Positions 18,929 to 27,029 of a stretch of DNA of 46,898 nt are shown in pieces. The notes below the pieces were generated by a model. The model saw only the letters and a list, made by a program, of their open reading frames with translations, was not told the origin of the DNA and did no database searches. Both the position numbers and the translations under genes were made by a program. This DNA comes from Gammaproteobacteria bacterium. GTDB lineage: Bacteria > Pseudomonadota > Gammaproteobacteria > SZUA-229. The stretch is taken from positions 1 to 46,898 of the forward strand of contig JAJRUQ010000179.1 of NCBI GenBank assembly GCA_024277705.1, given 5' to 3'. Position 1 is the first letter of the stretch; each line of letters begins with the position of its first letter.

Positions 18929-19552
18929 TCAGGAGCGTTGTGATCTTTTACCGATGAATCCGACAAGTAACAGACCAATGCTTAGCAGTGCCAGCAGGTT
19001 GGGCTCGGCAACGCTAATGGCAACATTGTTCTGACCTTTGATATTGCCATTAATCAGGCCTGAAAAATTATTATCAAACATGGTTGAGTTAAATGCGGTG
19101 CCGCCAAGATTAAACTGAAGAGCGACTACGTTGCCGATACCAAACTGGTCAGCCAGCAGGCCGCCGTTGGTAACAAATTCAGCAGTAATAAAGCCGATTC
19201 CGGCATTATCGTTGCCAGTCATTGTTAGTGACAGAAAGTTGCCACTTAACAGCAGGTTTGTGTCTGCGTCCGTTACCTTGACATCATCCTGACCGGCAAT
19301 AGACTGGAAGTAACCTATGTTCTTGCCACCACCAAAAAAGGTGTCGAAAAGCTCTACATCAAAGTTTACTCTGCCGCTAAGGTTCGGGGCGGGAAAGATA
19401 TCCTGCGTCTGGATCAGGTTCGATGATACTGATAATCGCTGAGCGTTGGCATCAAATCCGATACCGCCAAAAAAATATAAGGTTGGAACGGCTTGCGCCG
19501 ATGAGGCTGCCAGAGCAACGATAAGCCCCACTATTTTTGCAAAATGCTGCAT
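18929..19552 (-). CDS. PEP-CTERM sorting domain protein
   Basis: A 207-residue secreted protein. It has a signal peptide (MQHFAKIVGLIVALAASSAQ, cleaved after SAQA) and a C-terminal sorting signal: short motif EPNLLALL, a hydrophobic helix LLSIGLLLVGFIG and the basic tail KRSQRS. The usual VPEP is VAEP here. PEP-CTERM proteins are processed by an exosortase (EpsH family) and are associated with exopolysaccharide and biofilm. The mature region is beta-rich (GRVNFDVELFDTFFGGGKN, LFNLGG-type strands) with no recognised domain. A strong terminator follows. No exosortase gene is in the window. Confidence 0.85.
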   Translation of the reverse strand: MQHFAKIVGLIVALAASSAQAVPTLYFFGGIGFDANAQRLSVSSNLIQTQDIFPAPNLSGRVNFDVELFDTFFGGGKNIGYFQSIAGQDDVKVTDADTNLLLSGNFLSLTMTGNDNAGIGFITAEFVTNGGLLADQFGIGNVVALQFNLGGTAFNSTMFDNNFSGLINGNIKGQNNVAISVAEPNLLALLSIGLLLVGFIGKRSQRS

Positions 19553-19913
19553 TTTTTGTCCTTTGCTGTATGAATGCGCTGTTGCACTCAGTAATTGAAA
19601 TTCTCTTTAGTAATTATGTATTTGCAACTACCATGCCACTATTGTCATTGCTATTGAAATCATGGTGTTACCATGCATGTAAGCATTTATTGGCTATGGA
19701 TTAAAGGGCTACTGTAAACAAAGTCGACGTACTGATTTGTTAATGCTGTATGTCATATTGCGGGAAACCTTCCTATATTGTTGAATTATAAGGTGTTTGA
19801 ATAAAAAACAGATTGTTGCGAGCAGTTTGAATGAGCTGTAAAGTTTTGTGACGCTAAAGGTTTTTTCAATGTTTTTACTGTAAAAAACAATGGCCTGGTA
19901 TAGTTTGAGCTGG
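19553..19913. other. Intergenic region with a CATGGT palindrome
   Basis: No gene seen in 361 bases. It should contain the promoter of the PEP-CTERM gene on the minus strand. A perfect inverted repeat catggt-gtt-accatg at 19661-19675 is a possible regulator site. Near 19868-19895 an imperfect repeat of the form tgtttttac/gtaaaaaaca could be a weak terminator for the sixA-like gene. Confidence 0.4.
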
Positions 19914-20387
19914 TTACTGGCGGTTAATTATATCAGGAGTGAGATACCAGTTCAGCTGACACTGATCTGTTTCCAGAGTCAAAGCTATGACGCCACTGTT
20001 TTGAAATTGAAGCAGTCCGGTCGATTCATTACCACAGAGTAAATAGCTGCAGAGCTTATCCAGCTGTGGCAGGTGGCCGATATAGAGGGCGTTATTTTGC
20101 AGCTGCGGTATCAGCTGCTGGATATCATCATTGGGCGACAGGTGTGAGTGTTGTTTTACCGGCACCGGGACGGCAGACAGAGTGGCTGAAAAAATTTCAG
20201 CCGTTTGTAGCGCACGTTGTTTACCGCTGTGGAAAATAGATGAAGGTGAAAACAGTATTTCGTCAAGATGTCGGGCCACTGCTGTTGTTTGTGTAATGCC
20301 GTCTGCAGACAGCGGGCGTTCGGGGTCCTGGGTTTTGCTGAGTGCCAGACCGTGTTGGGCGAAATAGATTGTTTTTGTATTCATCAT
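19914..20387 (-). CDS. SixA-like phosphohistidine phosphatase, QHG variant
   Basis: A 157-residue histidine phosphatase superfamily protein. It starts IYFAQHGLALSKTQDPERPL, where the catalytic RHG motif reads QHG; the phosphoryl-accepting histidine is kept and the QHG form is one I recall from a SixA-like subgroup. Other conserved parts are LSADGITQTTAVARHL, SGKQRALQTAEIF and the second histidine in YIGHLPQLDKLCSYLL. SixA removes phosphate from phosphohistidine in phosphorelay or PTS proteins; whether this variant does so is uncertain. It starts 20 bases after dctM and is likely the last gene of the thrB-dctQ-dctM operon. Confidence 0.8.
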   Translation of the reverse strand: MMNTKTIYFAQHGLALSKTQDPERPLSADGITQTTAVARHLDEILFSPSSIFHSGKQRALQTAEIFSATLSAVPVPVKQHSHLSPNDDIQQLIPQLQNNALYIGHLPQLDKLCSYLLCGNESTGLLQFQNSGVIALTLETDQCQLNWYLTPDIINRQ

Positions 20388-20407
20388 GTATTTTTATAAT
20401 AACTTTT

Positions 20408-21781
20408 TTATGAAAGTTGTGCCGGTAGCCATGTTGCCAGTGCCGGCCAGTAGGCAATCATTGCCATCACTACAAGCTGTATCGCAATAAATGGTATGAC
20501 CCCCTGATAAATTTGTGTGGTTTTTATTTCCGGTGGTGCCACGCCGCGTAAATAAAACAGGGCGAAGCCAAAGGGAGGGGTGAGAAAGGAAGTTTGCAGA
20601 TTGATGGCGATCAGAATGCCCAGCCAGATCGGGTCGATGTCCATGGCCAGCAAAACCGGGCCGACGATGGGAATAATAACGAAGGTGATTTCGATAAAGT
20701 CGAGCACAAAACCCAGCAGGAACATTACCAGCATCACCACAAACAGGGCGCGATATTTATCGCCGCCTAAATCGCTGAGTAATTCCTGAATAAGCTCATC
20801 ACCTTCAAAGCCACGAAACACCAGGGAAAATAAAGCGGCACCAATGAGTATCATAAAGACCATGCAGCTGACACGTGTGGTACTGCGAACCACTGCCTGC
20901 AGCGTTTCCAGGGTAAAGCGTTTTTTAATCATGGCCAGTAACATGGCGCCAACCGCACCAATGGCTGCGGCTTCGGTCGGTGTGGCCAGGCCGGCGATAA
21001 TGGAGCCCAGCACCGACAGAATAAGAGCCAATGGCGGCAGCAAACTGTTGATCACGTCATAAAATAAATGTGCGTCATAATCGATTTCGCTGTGACGGCT
21101 TGCTGGCATCGCGTCTTTTTTGAAAAGCGCAATGCTGCCGATATACAGAATATACATGACGACCAGTAACAGGCCGGGGATTAATGCACCAACAAACAGA
21201 TCGCCAACCGATATGGTCTCCGGTGCAAAAATACCCATTTCCAGTTGCGCCTGCTGATAGGCGTTGGACAACACGTCGCCCAGCAGTACCAGTACGATAG
21301 ACGGTGGAATGATCTGCCCCAGGGTGCCTGACGCACAGATAAGACCGGTGGATATTTTTGGGTCGTAACCCTGTTTTAACATGCTGGGCAATGACAGCAG
21401 ACCCATGGTAACAACAGTGGCACCGACAATACCGGTACTGGCCGCCAGCAGCATGCCCACCAGTACCACCGAAATACCCATGCCGCCACGCATGTTGCCA
21501 AACAGCCGGGTCATGGTGGTTAGCAGTTCATCTGCTATTCGGGAGCGTTCCAGCATCACGCCCATGAACACAAACAGCGGTACGGCGATTAATATTTGAT
21601 TGCTGATGATGCCATATAAACGATTGGGCAGGGCCTGCAGAAAGGCCGAATCAAAGCTGCCGGTGGCCTCGCCGATAACACTGAAAATCAGAGCAGTGCC
21701 GGCCAGAGTGAAGGCTACCGGGTAACCGCTGAGTAACAGTATAAATACCACGGCAAAAAGATACAGCGCCATGTATTCCAT
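20408..21781 (-). CDS. dctM: TRAP transporter large permease DctM
   Basis: A 457-residue integral membrane protein with about 12 predicted helices, the ion-coupled translocating subunit of a TRAP uptake system. Family signatures include LFLLSGYPVAFTLAG-like opening, PLFVFMGVMLERSRIADELL, GMLLAASTGIVGATVVTMGL, GTLGQIIPPSIVLVLLGD and GLATPTEAAAIGAVGAMLL. The ATG overlaps the dctQ stop by one base (taatg), so translation is coupled. No dctP receptor gene is adjacent; the receptor at 6142 is the candidate partner. Longer-type DctM of the 2-oxo acid/mannitol class. Confidence 0.95.
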   Translation of the reverse strand: MEYMALYLFAVVFILLLSGYPVAFTLAGTALIFSVIGEATGSFDSAFLQALPNRLYGIISNQILIAVPLFVFMGVMLERSRIADELLTTMTRLFGNMRGGMGISVVLVGMLLAASTGIVGATVVTMGLLSLPSMLKQGYDPKISTGLICASGTLGQIIPPSIVLVLLGDVLSNAYQQAQLEMGIFAPETISVGDLFVGALIPGLLLVVMYILYIGSIALFKKDAMPASRHSEIDYDAHLFYDVINSLLPPLALILSVLGSIIAGLATPTEAAAIGAVGAMLLAMIKKRFTLETLQAVVRSTTRVSCMVFMILIGAALFSLVFRGFEGDELIQELLSDLGGDKYRALFVVMLVMFLLGFVLDFIEITFVIIPIVGPVLLAMDIDPIWLGILIAINLQTSFLTPPFGFALFYLRGVAPPEIKTTQIYQGVIPFIAIQLVVMAMIAYWPALATWLPAQLS

Positions 21782-22296
21782 TAGTCTGTGCTCGTTTTGT
21801 GTTTGATGATTAATTGCATATGGCGGGCGACCTGGCAGAGTGCCTGCAGACTGAGCAGTGTTGTCATTACCAGGATCAAACTTTTTAACAGGAATACTGC
21901 CGGCAGGCCACCGGCTTCACGGGAGCCTTCCAGCACTGACCAGCTGTCAAGAATATATTGCCAGCTGCTCCAGCTGATAAATAACATAAAGGGTAATAAT
22001 AAAAACAGTGTGCCGCACAGGTCTATCCAGGCTTTGCTCAGGCGGCTGCATCGTGAGTAGAAAATATCGACACGGACATGGGCGTCCTGTTGCAGGGTAT
22101 AGGCCATGCCGACAAGAAAGACAGTGGCATGTAGATAGGTACTGGTTTCCTGCAGTGCAATCATGCCATAGTCAAAAGCATAACGCAGTACCACCACGGT
22201 GAAAGTAACCAGTACCAGCAGCAGGCTTAGCCAGGAAACGGTGCGCCCGCTCCAGTCGATAAAGGCATCGATCCGTGATAGCGTTTTATTTAACAT
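21781..22296 (-). CDS. dctQ: TRAP transporter small permease DctQ
   Basis: A 171-residue protein with four hydrophobic helices (for example TVSWLSLLLVLVTFTVVVLR and LCGTLFLLLPFMLFISWSSW) and the DctQ motif LQETSTYLHATVFLVGMAYT followed by DAHVRVDIFYSR. It is the small subunit that stabilises DctM in the inner membrane. ATG 22296 follows a taaggtg ribosome site that overlaps the end of thrB; the GTG at 22299 is part of that site. It is sandwiched between thrB and dctM in one operon. Confidence 0.93.
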   Translation of the reverse strand: MLNKTLSRIDAFIDWSGRTVSWLSLLLVLVTFTVVVLRYAFDYGMIALQETSTYLHATVFLVGMAYTLQQDAHVRVDIFYSRCSRLSKAWIDLCGTLFLLLPFMLFISWSSWQYILDSWSVLEGSREAGGLPAVFLLKSLILVMTTLLSLQALCQVARHMQLIIKHKTSTD

Positions 22297-22300
22297 CACC

Positions 22301-23281
22301 TTACTGACCGGGCCAGTAGTGAAAATAGTCTTCGCTGTGTTCTATGCAGTCAGCAAGGATGGTTTTGAATTCGTCCGGGTTTTTGGTATGAACCAGCTCA
22401 CCTTCGCGTGGAAAGTGTTTATCGTATAAACGTGATAACCAGAAGCGTAAAGCACCGGCACGTAACATCGCCGGCCAGTATTGCTGTTCATTGTTCTGTA
22501 GTGCGCGAAAGTCATGGTAGTGAGCAAGCAGAGCGGTTACTTTTTCTCTGTTTAATCGCAGATCAGCGTTGCGGCACCAGTCATTTGCAGCGACCGCCAA
22601 GTCGTACAGCAGGACGTCGTCACAGGAATAATAAAAATCAATGATACCGCTGAAACGGTCAGCCCCGGCAGGACCGTGATCAGCAATGTCCCACAGTGCA
22701 TTGTCACGAAACAGGTCGGCATGAATAACCCCGCGTGGCAGTTCGGCGTGTCTTTTTTCTTTCTGGAAATGGACTTCTGATTTTAGCATCTGCTGCTCGT
22801 CTGCAGACAGTTTGTCGATTACTTTTGTTGCCGTTTGCTGGCACCAGCGCGGTCCGCGTGGATTGTTCTGCTGCACCGTGAAACTCAGCCCCGCGCTGTG
22901 CATTTTTCCCATGGCCGCGCCCAGTTGCGCGCAATGATTAACCGTGGTGGTGGTGATACTGCTGCCGCTTAAACGTTCGACCAGGGCAATGGGCTTGTTT
23001 TTAAAGAGGCTTAAGTAATGCCCCTGACGGTCAGCTACCGGATTGGCGCTGGGTACCTGATGGTCGGCAAGGTGGTGCATGAGGCTGAGGTAATACTGCA
23101 TTTCCTCAAAACTGTGTTGCTCGAAAATGGTTAATACAAATCGCCCGCTATCGGTATTTACAAAATAGTTGGTGTTTTCAATGCCGTCACTGATGCCCTG
23201 GTAATCAAGCAGTTGTCCTGCATTGTAGTGGCTGAGAAACGATTTGAGTTCGTCTTCATCGATAGTTGTATATACAGACAT
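22301..23281 (-). CDS. thrB: Homoserine kinase (ThrB, protein-kinase-like fold)
   Basis: A 326-residue kinase of the aminoglycoside phosphotransferase fold, the homoserine kinase type used by pseudomonads and relatives rather than the GHMP type of E. coli. It shows GISDGIENTNYFVNTDSGRF at the nucleotide loop, the catalytic loop GVIHADLFRDNALW near residues 185-198 and the metal-binding IIDFYYSCDDVLLYDLA. It phosphorylates homoserine with ATP for threonine synthesis. The operon partners are TRAP permease genes and a SixA-like gene, an arrangement without obvious metabolic logic. Related fructosamine kinase-like functions cannot be fully excluded. Confidence 0.92.
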   Translation of the reverse strand: MSVYTTIDEDELKSFLSHYNAGQLLDYQGISDGIENTNYFVNTDSGRFVLTIFEQHSFEEMQYYLSLMHHLADHQVPSANPVADRQGHYLSLFKNKPIALVERLSGSSITTTTVNHCAQLGAAMGKMHSAGLSFTVQQNNPRGPRWCQQTATKVIDKLSADEQQMLKSEVHFQKEKRHAELPRGVIHADLFRDNALWDIADHGPAGADRFSGIIDFYYSCDDVLLYDLAVAANDWCRNADLRLNREKVTALLAHYHDFRALQNNEQQYWPAMLRAGALRFWLSRLYDKHFPREGELVHTKNPDEFKTILADCIEHSEDYFHYWPGQ

Positions 23282-23697
23282 ATTAAATTCAGAAGGTGAA
23301 TAAAATGAGTAGCGCTTAAAATTGTTCGTGATTTTAGCGTATAACGGCGAGATAAAAAAATTTTAGCCGAAAAATCCATGTAAAACCCCGGGAGATCTCC
23401 GGAATAATAAAAATCTGCCTGTAATTGTTCGCTCCTGTTACTCCCGGATGGAGTAGTTATAGTGCGATGAGGCCAGCGACCGTCATTGAGTCTTAAGAGA
23501 AGTTGTAAGTAGCAAGCTAAAAGCTGAATAACCTTCTGTTTAACAATCTTCTTTTGATTTAACGTTGTAAAACTTAAAACTTCTCTTTACAGTTGTTTTG
23601 TGTCATTTTTTTGTTCGGCAGCAACGAATTGTTAATATCGCTATTAAAGACCGCTACTGTTTGCGATAATCAGCAGGCATAAAAATAACCTTCCATA
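23282..23697. other. thrB-polA divergent intergenic region
   Basis: No gene seen in 416 bases. It holds the divergent promoters of thrB and polA, a near-perfect palindrome around agatct at 23386-23402 that may be an operator, and the first copy of the palindromic repeat listed separately. Confidence 0.5.
23478..23587 (+). repeat. Palindromic intergenic repeat, copy A
   Basis: About 110 bases with imperfect inverted ends: gagaagttgtaagt on the left and acttaaaacttctctt on the right, and a central block taaccttctgtttaacaa followed by cttcttttgattt. The same block, in the same orientation, is found in copy B at 26881-27015. The left flank cattgagtcttaagagaag of copy A matches the reverse complement of the right flank of copy B. 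It resembles a small non-coding MITE-like element. Confidence 0.75.
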
Positions 23698-23712
23698 GTG
23701 GATATTCACTCA

Positions 23713-26418
23713 ATGTCAGAAAAAAAACCACCGCTAGTTCTTGTTGACGGCTCATCTTATTTATTCCGCGCGTTTCACGCTCTACCGCCGTTAACCAACA
23801 GTAAAGGTCAGCCGACCGGTGCTGTGTACGGGGTCATTAATATGCTCAACAAGCTGGTAGAGGAATACCGACCCGAGCATATTGCGGTGGTATTTGATGC
23901 CAAGGGAAAAACCTTTCGTAACGACTTGTATGAAGCATATAAGGCCAATCGGCCGCCAATGCCCGATGATCTGCGCTGCCAGATTGAGCCCCTGTATGAA
24001 CTGGTTGAGGCACTGGGATATCCCATGATTATTATTCCCGGTGTCGAGGCCGATGATGTGATCGGCAGCTATGCGACAAAAGCCAGTGAGCAGAAAATAG
24101 ATACGATTATTTCAACCGGTGATAAAGATCTGGCGCAGCTGGTGAACCCGCATGTAACTTTGATCAATACCATGAATAATATGCTGCTGGATGAGGCTGG
24201 TGTTATGGAAAAATTTGCCGTGCCACCAACTGCCATTATTGATTATCTGGCACTGATGGGCGACACCTCGGACAATATTCCGGGGGTGCCGAAGGTTGGA
24301 CCGAAAACGGCCGCAAAGTGGTTGCAGCAGTATGAAACACTGGATAATCTGATTGCTCATGCAGATGAGATTAAAGGTAAGGTCGGCGACAGCTTGCGGG
24401 CAAACCTGCAGCAGCTGCCCCTGTCGAAGGCTCTGACCACCATTAAGCGTGATGTGGATCTTGATCTTGATATTGCTGACCTGCAAATGCGGGAACCGGA
24501 CAAAAGCAGATTGCGGCAGATTTACCGTGATATGGAGTTTAAGCGCTGGCTGGCGGACATGGAGGCAGCAGCGGATGACGCGGTGTCCGGTGTGGCGGTA
24601 ACTGCGCCGGTGGCCAGCGAGTATGACACCGTGCTTGATGAAAAAACATTTGAACACTGGTTGCAGAAGCTGACATCGGCCGGGCAGTTTGCGTTTGACA
24701 CCGAAACCACCAGTCTTGATTATATGAAGGCCAGAGTGGTGGGTGTGTCCTTTGCCATAGAGGCTGGCAGGGCTGCTTATGTACCTTTCGGGCATGATTA
24801 TCCGGGGGCACCGGAGCAGCTGTCCGAGGCACTGGTTCTGGGGGCTTTGAAGCCGTTACTGGAAAACGAGTCTGTCGGTAAAATTGGCCAGAATCTTAAA
24901 TATGATGCCCATGTTCTGGAAAATCACGGTATATTTTTAACAGGTATCGCTCATGATTCAATGCTGGAGTCATACGTGCTGGACTCGACTAAGCGGCATA
25001 ATATGGATGCCCTGGCTTTGCGTTTTCTGGATCATCAGACCATTCATTTTGAAGATATTGCGGGCAAAGGGGCTAAACAGTTAACTTTCAATGAAATCGA
25101 TTTGGCGCAGGCCGGTCCCTATGCGGCGGAAGATGCCAACATTACCCTGCAGCTTCATCAGAAACTGAGTACCGAACTGGATAAAGAGCAGGCATTAATG
25201 CGTGTGTATCAGGAGATAGAGCTGCCGTTATTATCAGTCTTGTTGGGTATCGAGCGTAATGGGGTAAAAATCGATGTGCCTATGCTGGAACAGCAGAGCC
25301 AGCAGCTGGCCGAGCGCATGAAAGCGGTCGAATTGCTGGCTTATGAAGAAGCTGGGGAAAGTTTTAACCTGGCTTCACCGAAGCAGATTCAAAGCATCTT
25401 TTTTGAAAAGCTCAAATTGCCGGTAATCCGTAAAACCCCCAAAGGTGCACCATCAACCGCCGAAGATGTGCTGCAGGAACTGGCTGCTGATTATGCTCTG
25501 CCAAAACTTATTCTGGAACACCGCAGCCTGAGTAAACTGAAGTCTACCTATACCGACAAGCTGCCGTTACAGGTCAATGAAAAAACCGGGCGTGTACATA
25601 CGTCATACAACCAGACGGTTGCTGCGACCGGGCGTTTATCGTCAACAGACCCGAATTTGCAGAATATTCCGGTGCGCAGTGAAGAAGGCCGGCGTATTCG
25701 TCAGGCCTTTATTGCCGAGCCCGGGTATAAAATGCTGGCAGCAGACTATTCGCAGGTAGAATTACGCATTATGGCGCATTTGTCAGAAGATGAGAGCCTG
25801 TTGCAGGCGTTTTCTGAAGGTGTCGATGTCCATCGTGCAACCGCTGCCGAGGTTTTCGGTGTGGCACTGGATGCAGTGGAAAATGAGCAGCGCCGTGCGG
25901 CAAAAGCCATTAACTTTGGCCTGATTTATGGTATGTCGGCATTCGGTCTGGCAAAACAGCTTAATATCGGTCGTTATGAAGCACAGGATTACATCGACAC
26001 TTATTTTGCACGTTATCCGGGAGTGAAAGCCTATATGGATGCGACCCGTGCACTGGCGCATGATAAAGGGTATGTTGAGACCGTGTTTGGCCGGCGTTTA
26101 TATCTGCCGGAAATTAATTCACGAAATGGTCAGCGCCGGCAATATGCCGAGCGTACTGCAATCAATGCACCGATGCAGGGAACAGCGGCCGACATAATCA
26201 AACGTGCCATGATTACGGTGGATAAAGCGCTGCTCGGTAGTCAGCTTGATGCGCGTGTGGTTATGCAGGTTCACGATGAGCTGGTGGTTGAGGTTTTGGC
26301 AAAAGATGTGGATGCGGTGGCTGGTTTATTAACAACGGAAATGCAGCAGGCGGCATCATTAAAGGTGCCGCTGGTGGTCGATATCGGGGTGGGGGCCAAC
26401 TGGGATGAAGCGCATTGA
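23713..26418 (+). CDS. polA: DNA polymerase I
   Basis: A 901-residue polymerase with all three domains. The N-terminal 5'-3' exonuclease has LVDGSSYLFRAFHALPPL, VFDAKGKTFRNDLY and GDTSDNIPGVPKVGPKTA. The proofreading domain keeps its catalytic residues in FAFDTETTSLD. The polymerase domain has motif A AADYSQVELRIMAHLSED, motif B RRAAKAINFGLIYGMSAFG and motif C MQVHDELVVEV. The enzyme fills gaps in excision repair and matures Okazaki fragments. ATG 23713 is preferred to GTG 23698 because the family begins a few residues before the PLVLVDGSSYLFRAFHAL block. Confidence 0.97.
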   Translation: MSEKKPPLVLVDGSSYLFRAFHALPPLTNSKGQPTGAVYGVINMLNKLVEEYRPEHIAVVFDAKGKTFRNDLYEAYKANRPPMPDDLRCQIEPLYELVEALGYPMIIIPGVEADDVIGSYATKASEQKIDTIISTGDKDLAQLVNPHVTLINTMNNMLLDEAGVMEKFAVPPTAIIDYLALMGDTSDNIPGVPKVGPKTAAKWLQQYETLDNLIAHADEIKGKVGDSLRANLQQLPLSKALTTIKRDVDLDLDIADLQMREPDKSRLRQIYRDMEFKRWLADMEAAADDAVSGVAVTAPVASEYDTVLDEKTFEHWLQKLTSAGQFAFDTETTSLDYMKARVVGVSFAIEAGRAAYVPFGHDYPGAPEQLSEALVLGALKPLLENESVGKIGQNLKYDAHVLENHGIFLTGIAHDSMLESYVLDSTKRHNMDALALRFLDHQTIHFEDIAGKGAKQLTFNEIDLAQAGPYAAEDANITLQLHQKLSTELDKEQALMRVYQEIELPLLSVLLGIERNGVKIDVPMLEQQSQQLAERMKAVELLAYEEAGESFNLASPKQIQSIFFEKLKLPVIRKTPKGAPSTAEDVLQELAADYALPKLILEHRSLSKLKSTYTDKLPLQVNEKTGRVHTSYNQTVAATGRLSSTDPNLQNIPVRSEEGRRIRQAFIAEPGYKMLAADYSQVELRIMAHLSEDESLLQAFSEGVDVHRATAAEVFGVALDAVENEQRRAAKAINFGLIYGMSAFGLAKQLNIGRYEAQDYIDTYFARYPGVKAYMDATRALAHDKGYVETVFGRRLYLPEINSRNGQRRQYAERTAINAPMQGTAADIIKRAMITVDKALLGSQLDARVVMQVHDELVVEVLAKDVDAVAGLLTTEMQQAASLKVPLVVDIGVGANWDEAH

Positions 26419-26617
26419 GCAGGCAGCAAAGGGTGGAGGGCAGGAAGTTTTCTGTCAGTATTTCCAGTAAACAGTACGTTGCGCAACAATACTATTTTTT
26501 AAATGAATCTAAATTTATAAGCATTTGATTTATATGTAGATAATACTTTTTTCTCTAAAAAAACTTGTACCGTTCGTCGTTTTTATCCGCAAAATAACAC
26601 CGTTTGTCCGCTGTCTT

Positions 26618-26651
26618 TTGACATCTCTTTTTTATGGTCTTTAATTATAGT
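26618..26651 (+). promoter_or_regulatory. Putative promoter of the polA-engB sRNA
   Basis: A perfect TTGACA occurs at 26618-26623, followed after 17-22 bases by AT-rich -10 candidates in ttaattatagtt (26641-26652). Transcription would begin near 26655 and run into the hairpins and terminator downstream. Confidence 0.45.
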
Positions 26652-26654
26652 TAA

Positions 26655-26803
26655 GAGATTGTTGTACTGATAGCAGGAAGCATTCTTGTGAATACGCTGT
26701 AGCCCGGCGTGGGCTCGCTCTCTCCCTTTTGCGAGCCAACGGAATCGGCAACCCCAATCCGGTTCCATTTTTATTGCCCGGCCGTTTGGCCGGGCTTTTT
26801 TTA
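26655..26803 (+). ncRNA. Candidate small RNA between polA and engB (Spot 42/ErsA position)
   Basis: A roughly 150-base region with three successive hairpins. The first stem ggctcgc/gcgagcc (26712-26718, 26731-26737) encloses the pyrimidine loop tctctccctttt. The second ggaatcgg/ccggttcc (26741-26748, 26759-26766), with one G-U pair, encloses a loop with cccc. The third is the terminator. C-rich loops like these can pair with Shine-Dalgarno sequences. The polA-engB gap holds Spot 42 in enteric bacteria and ErsA in Pseudomonas, so position and structure agree. I see no sequence identity to Spot 42; the 5' end is estimated. Confidence 0.65.
26776..26802 (+). terminator. Strong rho-independent terminator of the sRNA candidate
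   Basis: An 8-base GC-rich stem gcccggcc/ggccgggc with loop gttt is followed by seven T residues. It points in the + direction and is too far from polA (about 360 bases) to be its simple end. Confidence 0.9.
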
Positions 26804-26880
26804 TTGCGAATTAAAAAAGTTTGCTGCGGCAGGTATATTAATCTGTTTGTTACTGGAAGAATGACTCAAAACGGCCAGAA

Positions 26881-27015
26881 AGAGAAGCTGTAAGTTAAAA
26901 GTTTTAAGTTATAAGTAGAAAGTCAAAAACTGGATAACCTTATGTTTAACAAGCTTCTTTTGATTTATGTTTTTAAACTTACAACTTAAAACTTCTCTTA
27001 AGGCTCAATGCCGGT
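26881..27015 (+). repeat. Palindromic intergenic repeat, copy B
   Basis: Second copy of the repeat at 23478-23587, about 135 bases. It has agagaagctgtaagtt on the left, the shared core ggataaccttatgtttaaca and cttcttttgattt, and ends in acttaaaacttctcttaagg. It is longer than copy A in the left arm, which carries extra aagttttaagttataag. It lies between the sRNA terminator and the 3' end of engB. Confidence 0.75.
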
Positions 27016-27029
27016 CATTGGTTACGGTG

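Noticed and set aside
24112-24795. A 227-residue minus-strand open frame inside polA
   Set aside because: It is antisense to a conserved exonuclease region and has histidine/arginine-rich composition typical of a shadow frame.
26655-26803. 6S RNA or tRNA
   Set aside because: The region lacks the long central bubble of 6S RNA and has no cloverleaf; three short hairpins and a terminator fit a trans-acting sRNA better.
23478-27015. CRISPR array or composite transposon around polA
   Set aside because: Only two divergent copies of the repeat exist, 3.3 kb apart, with core genes and no transposase between them.
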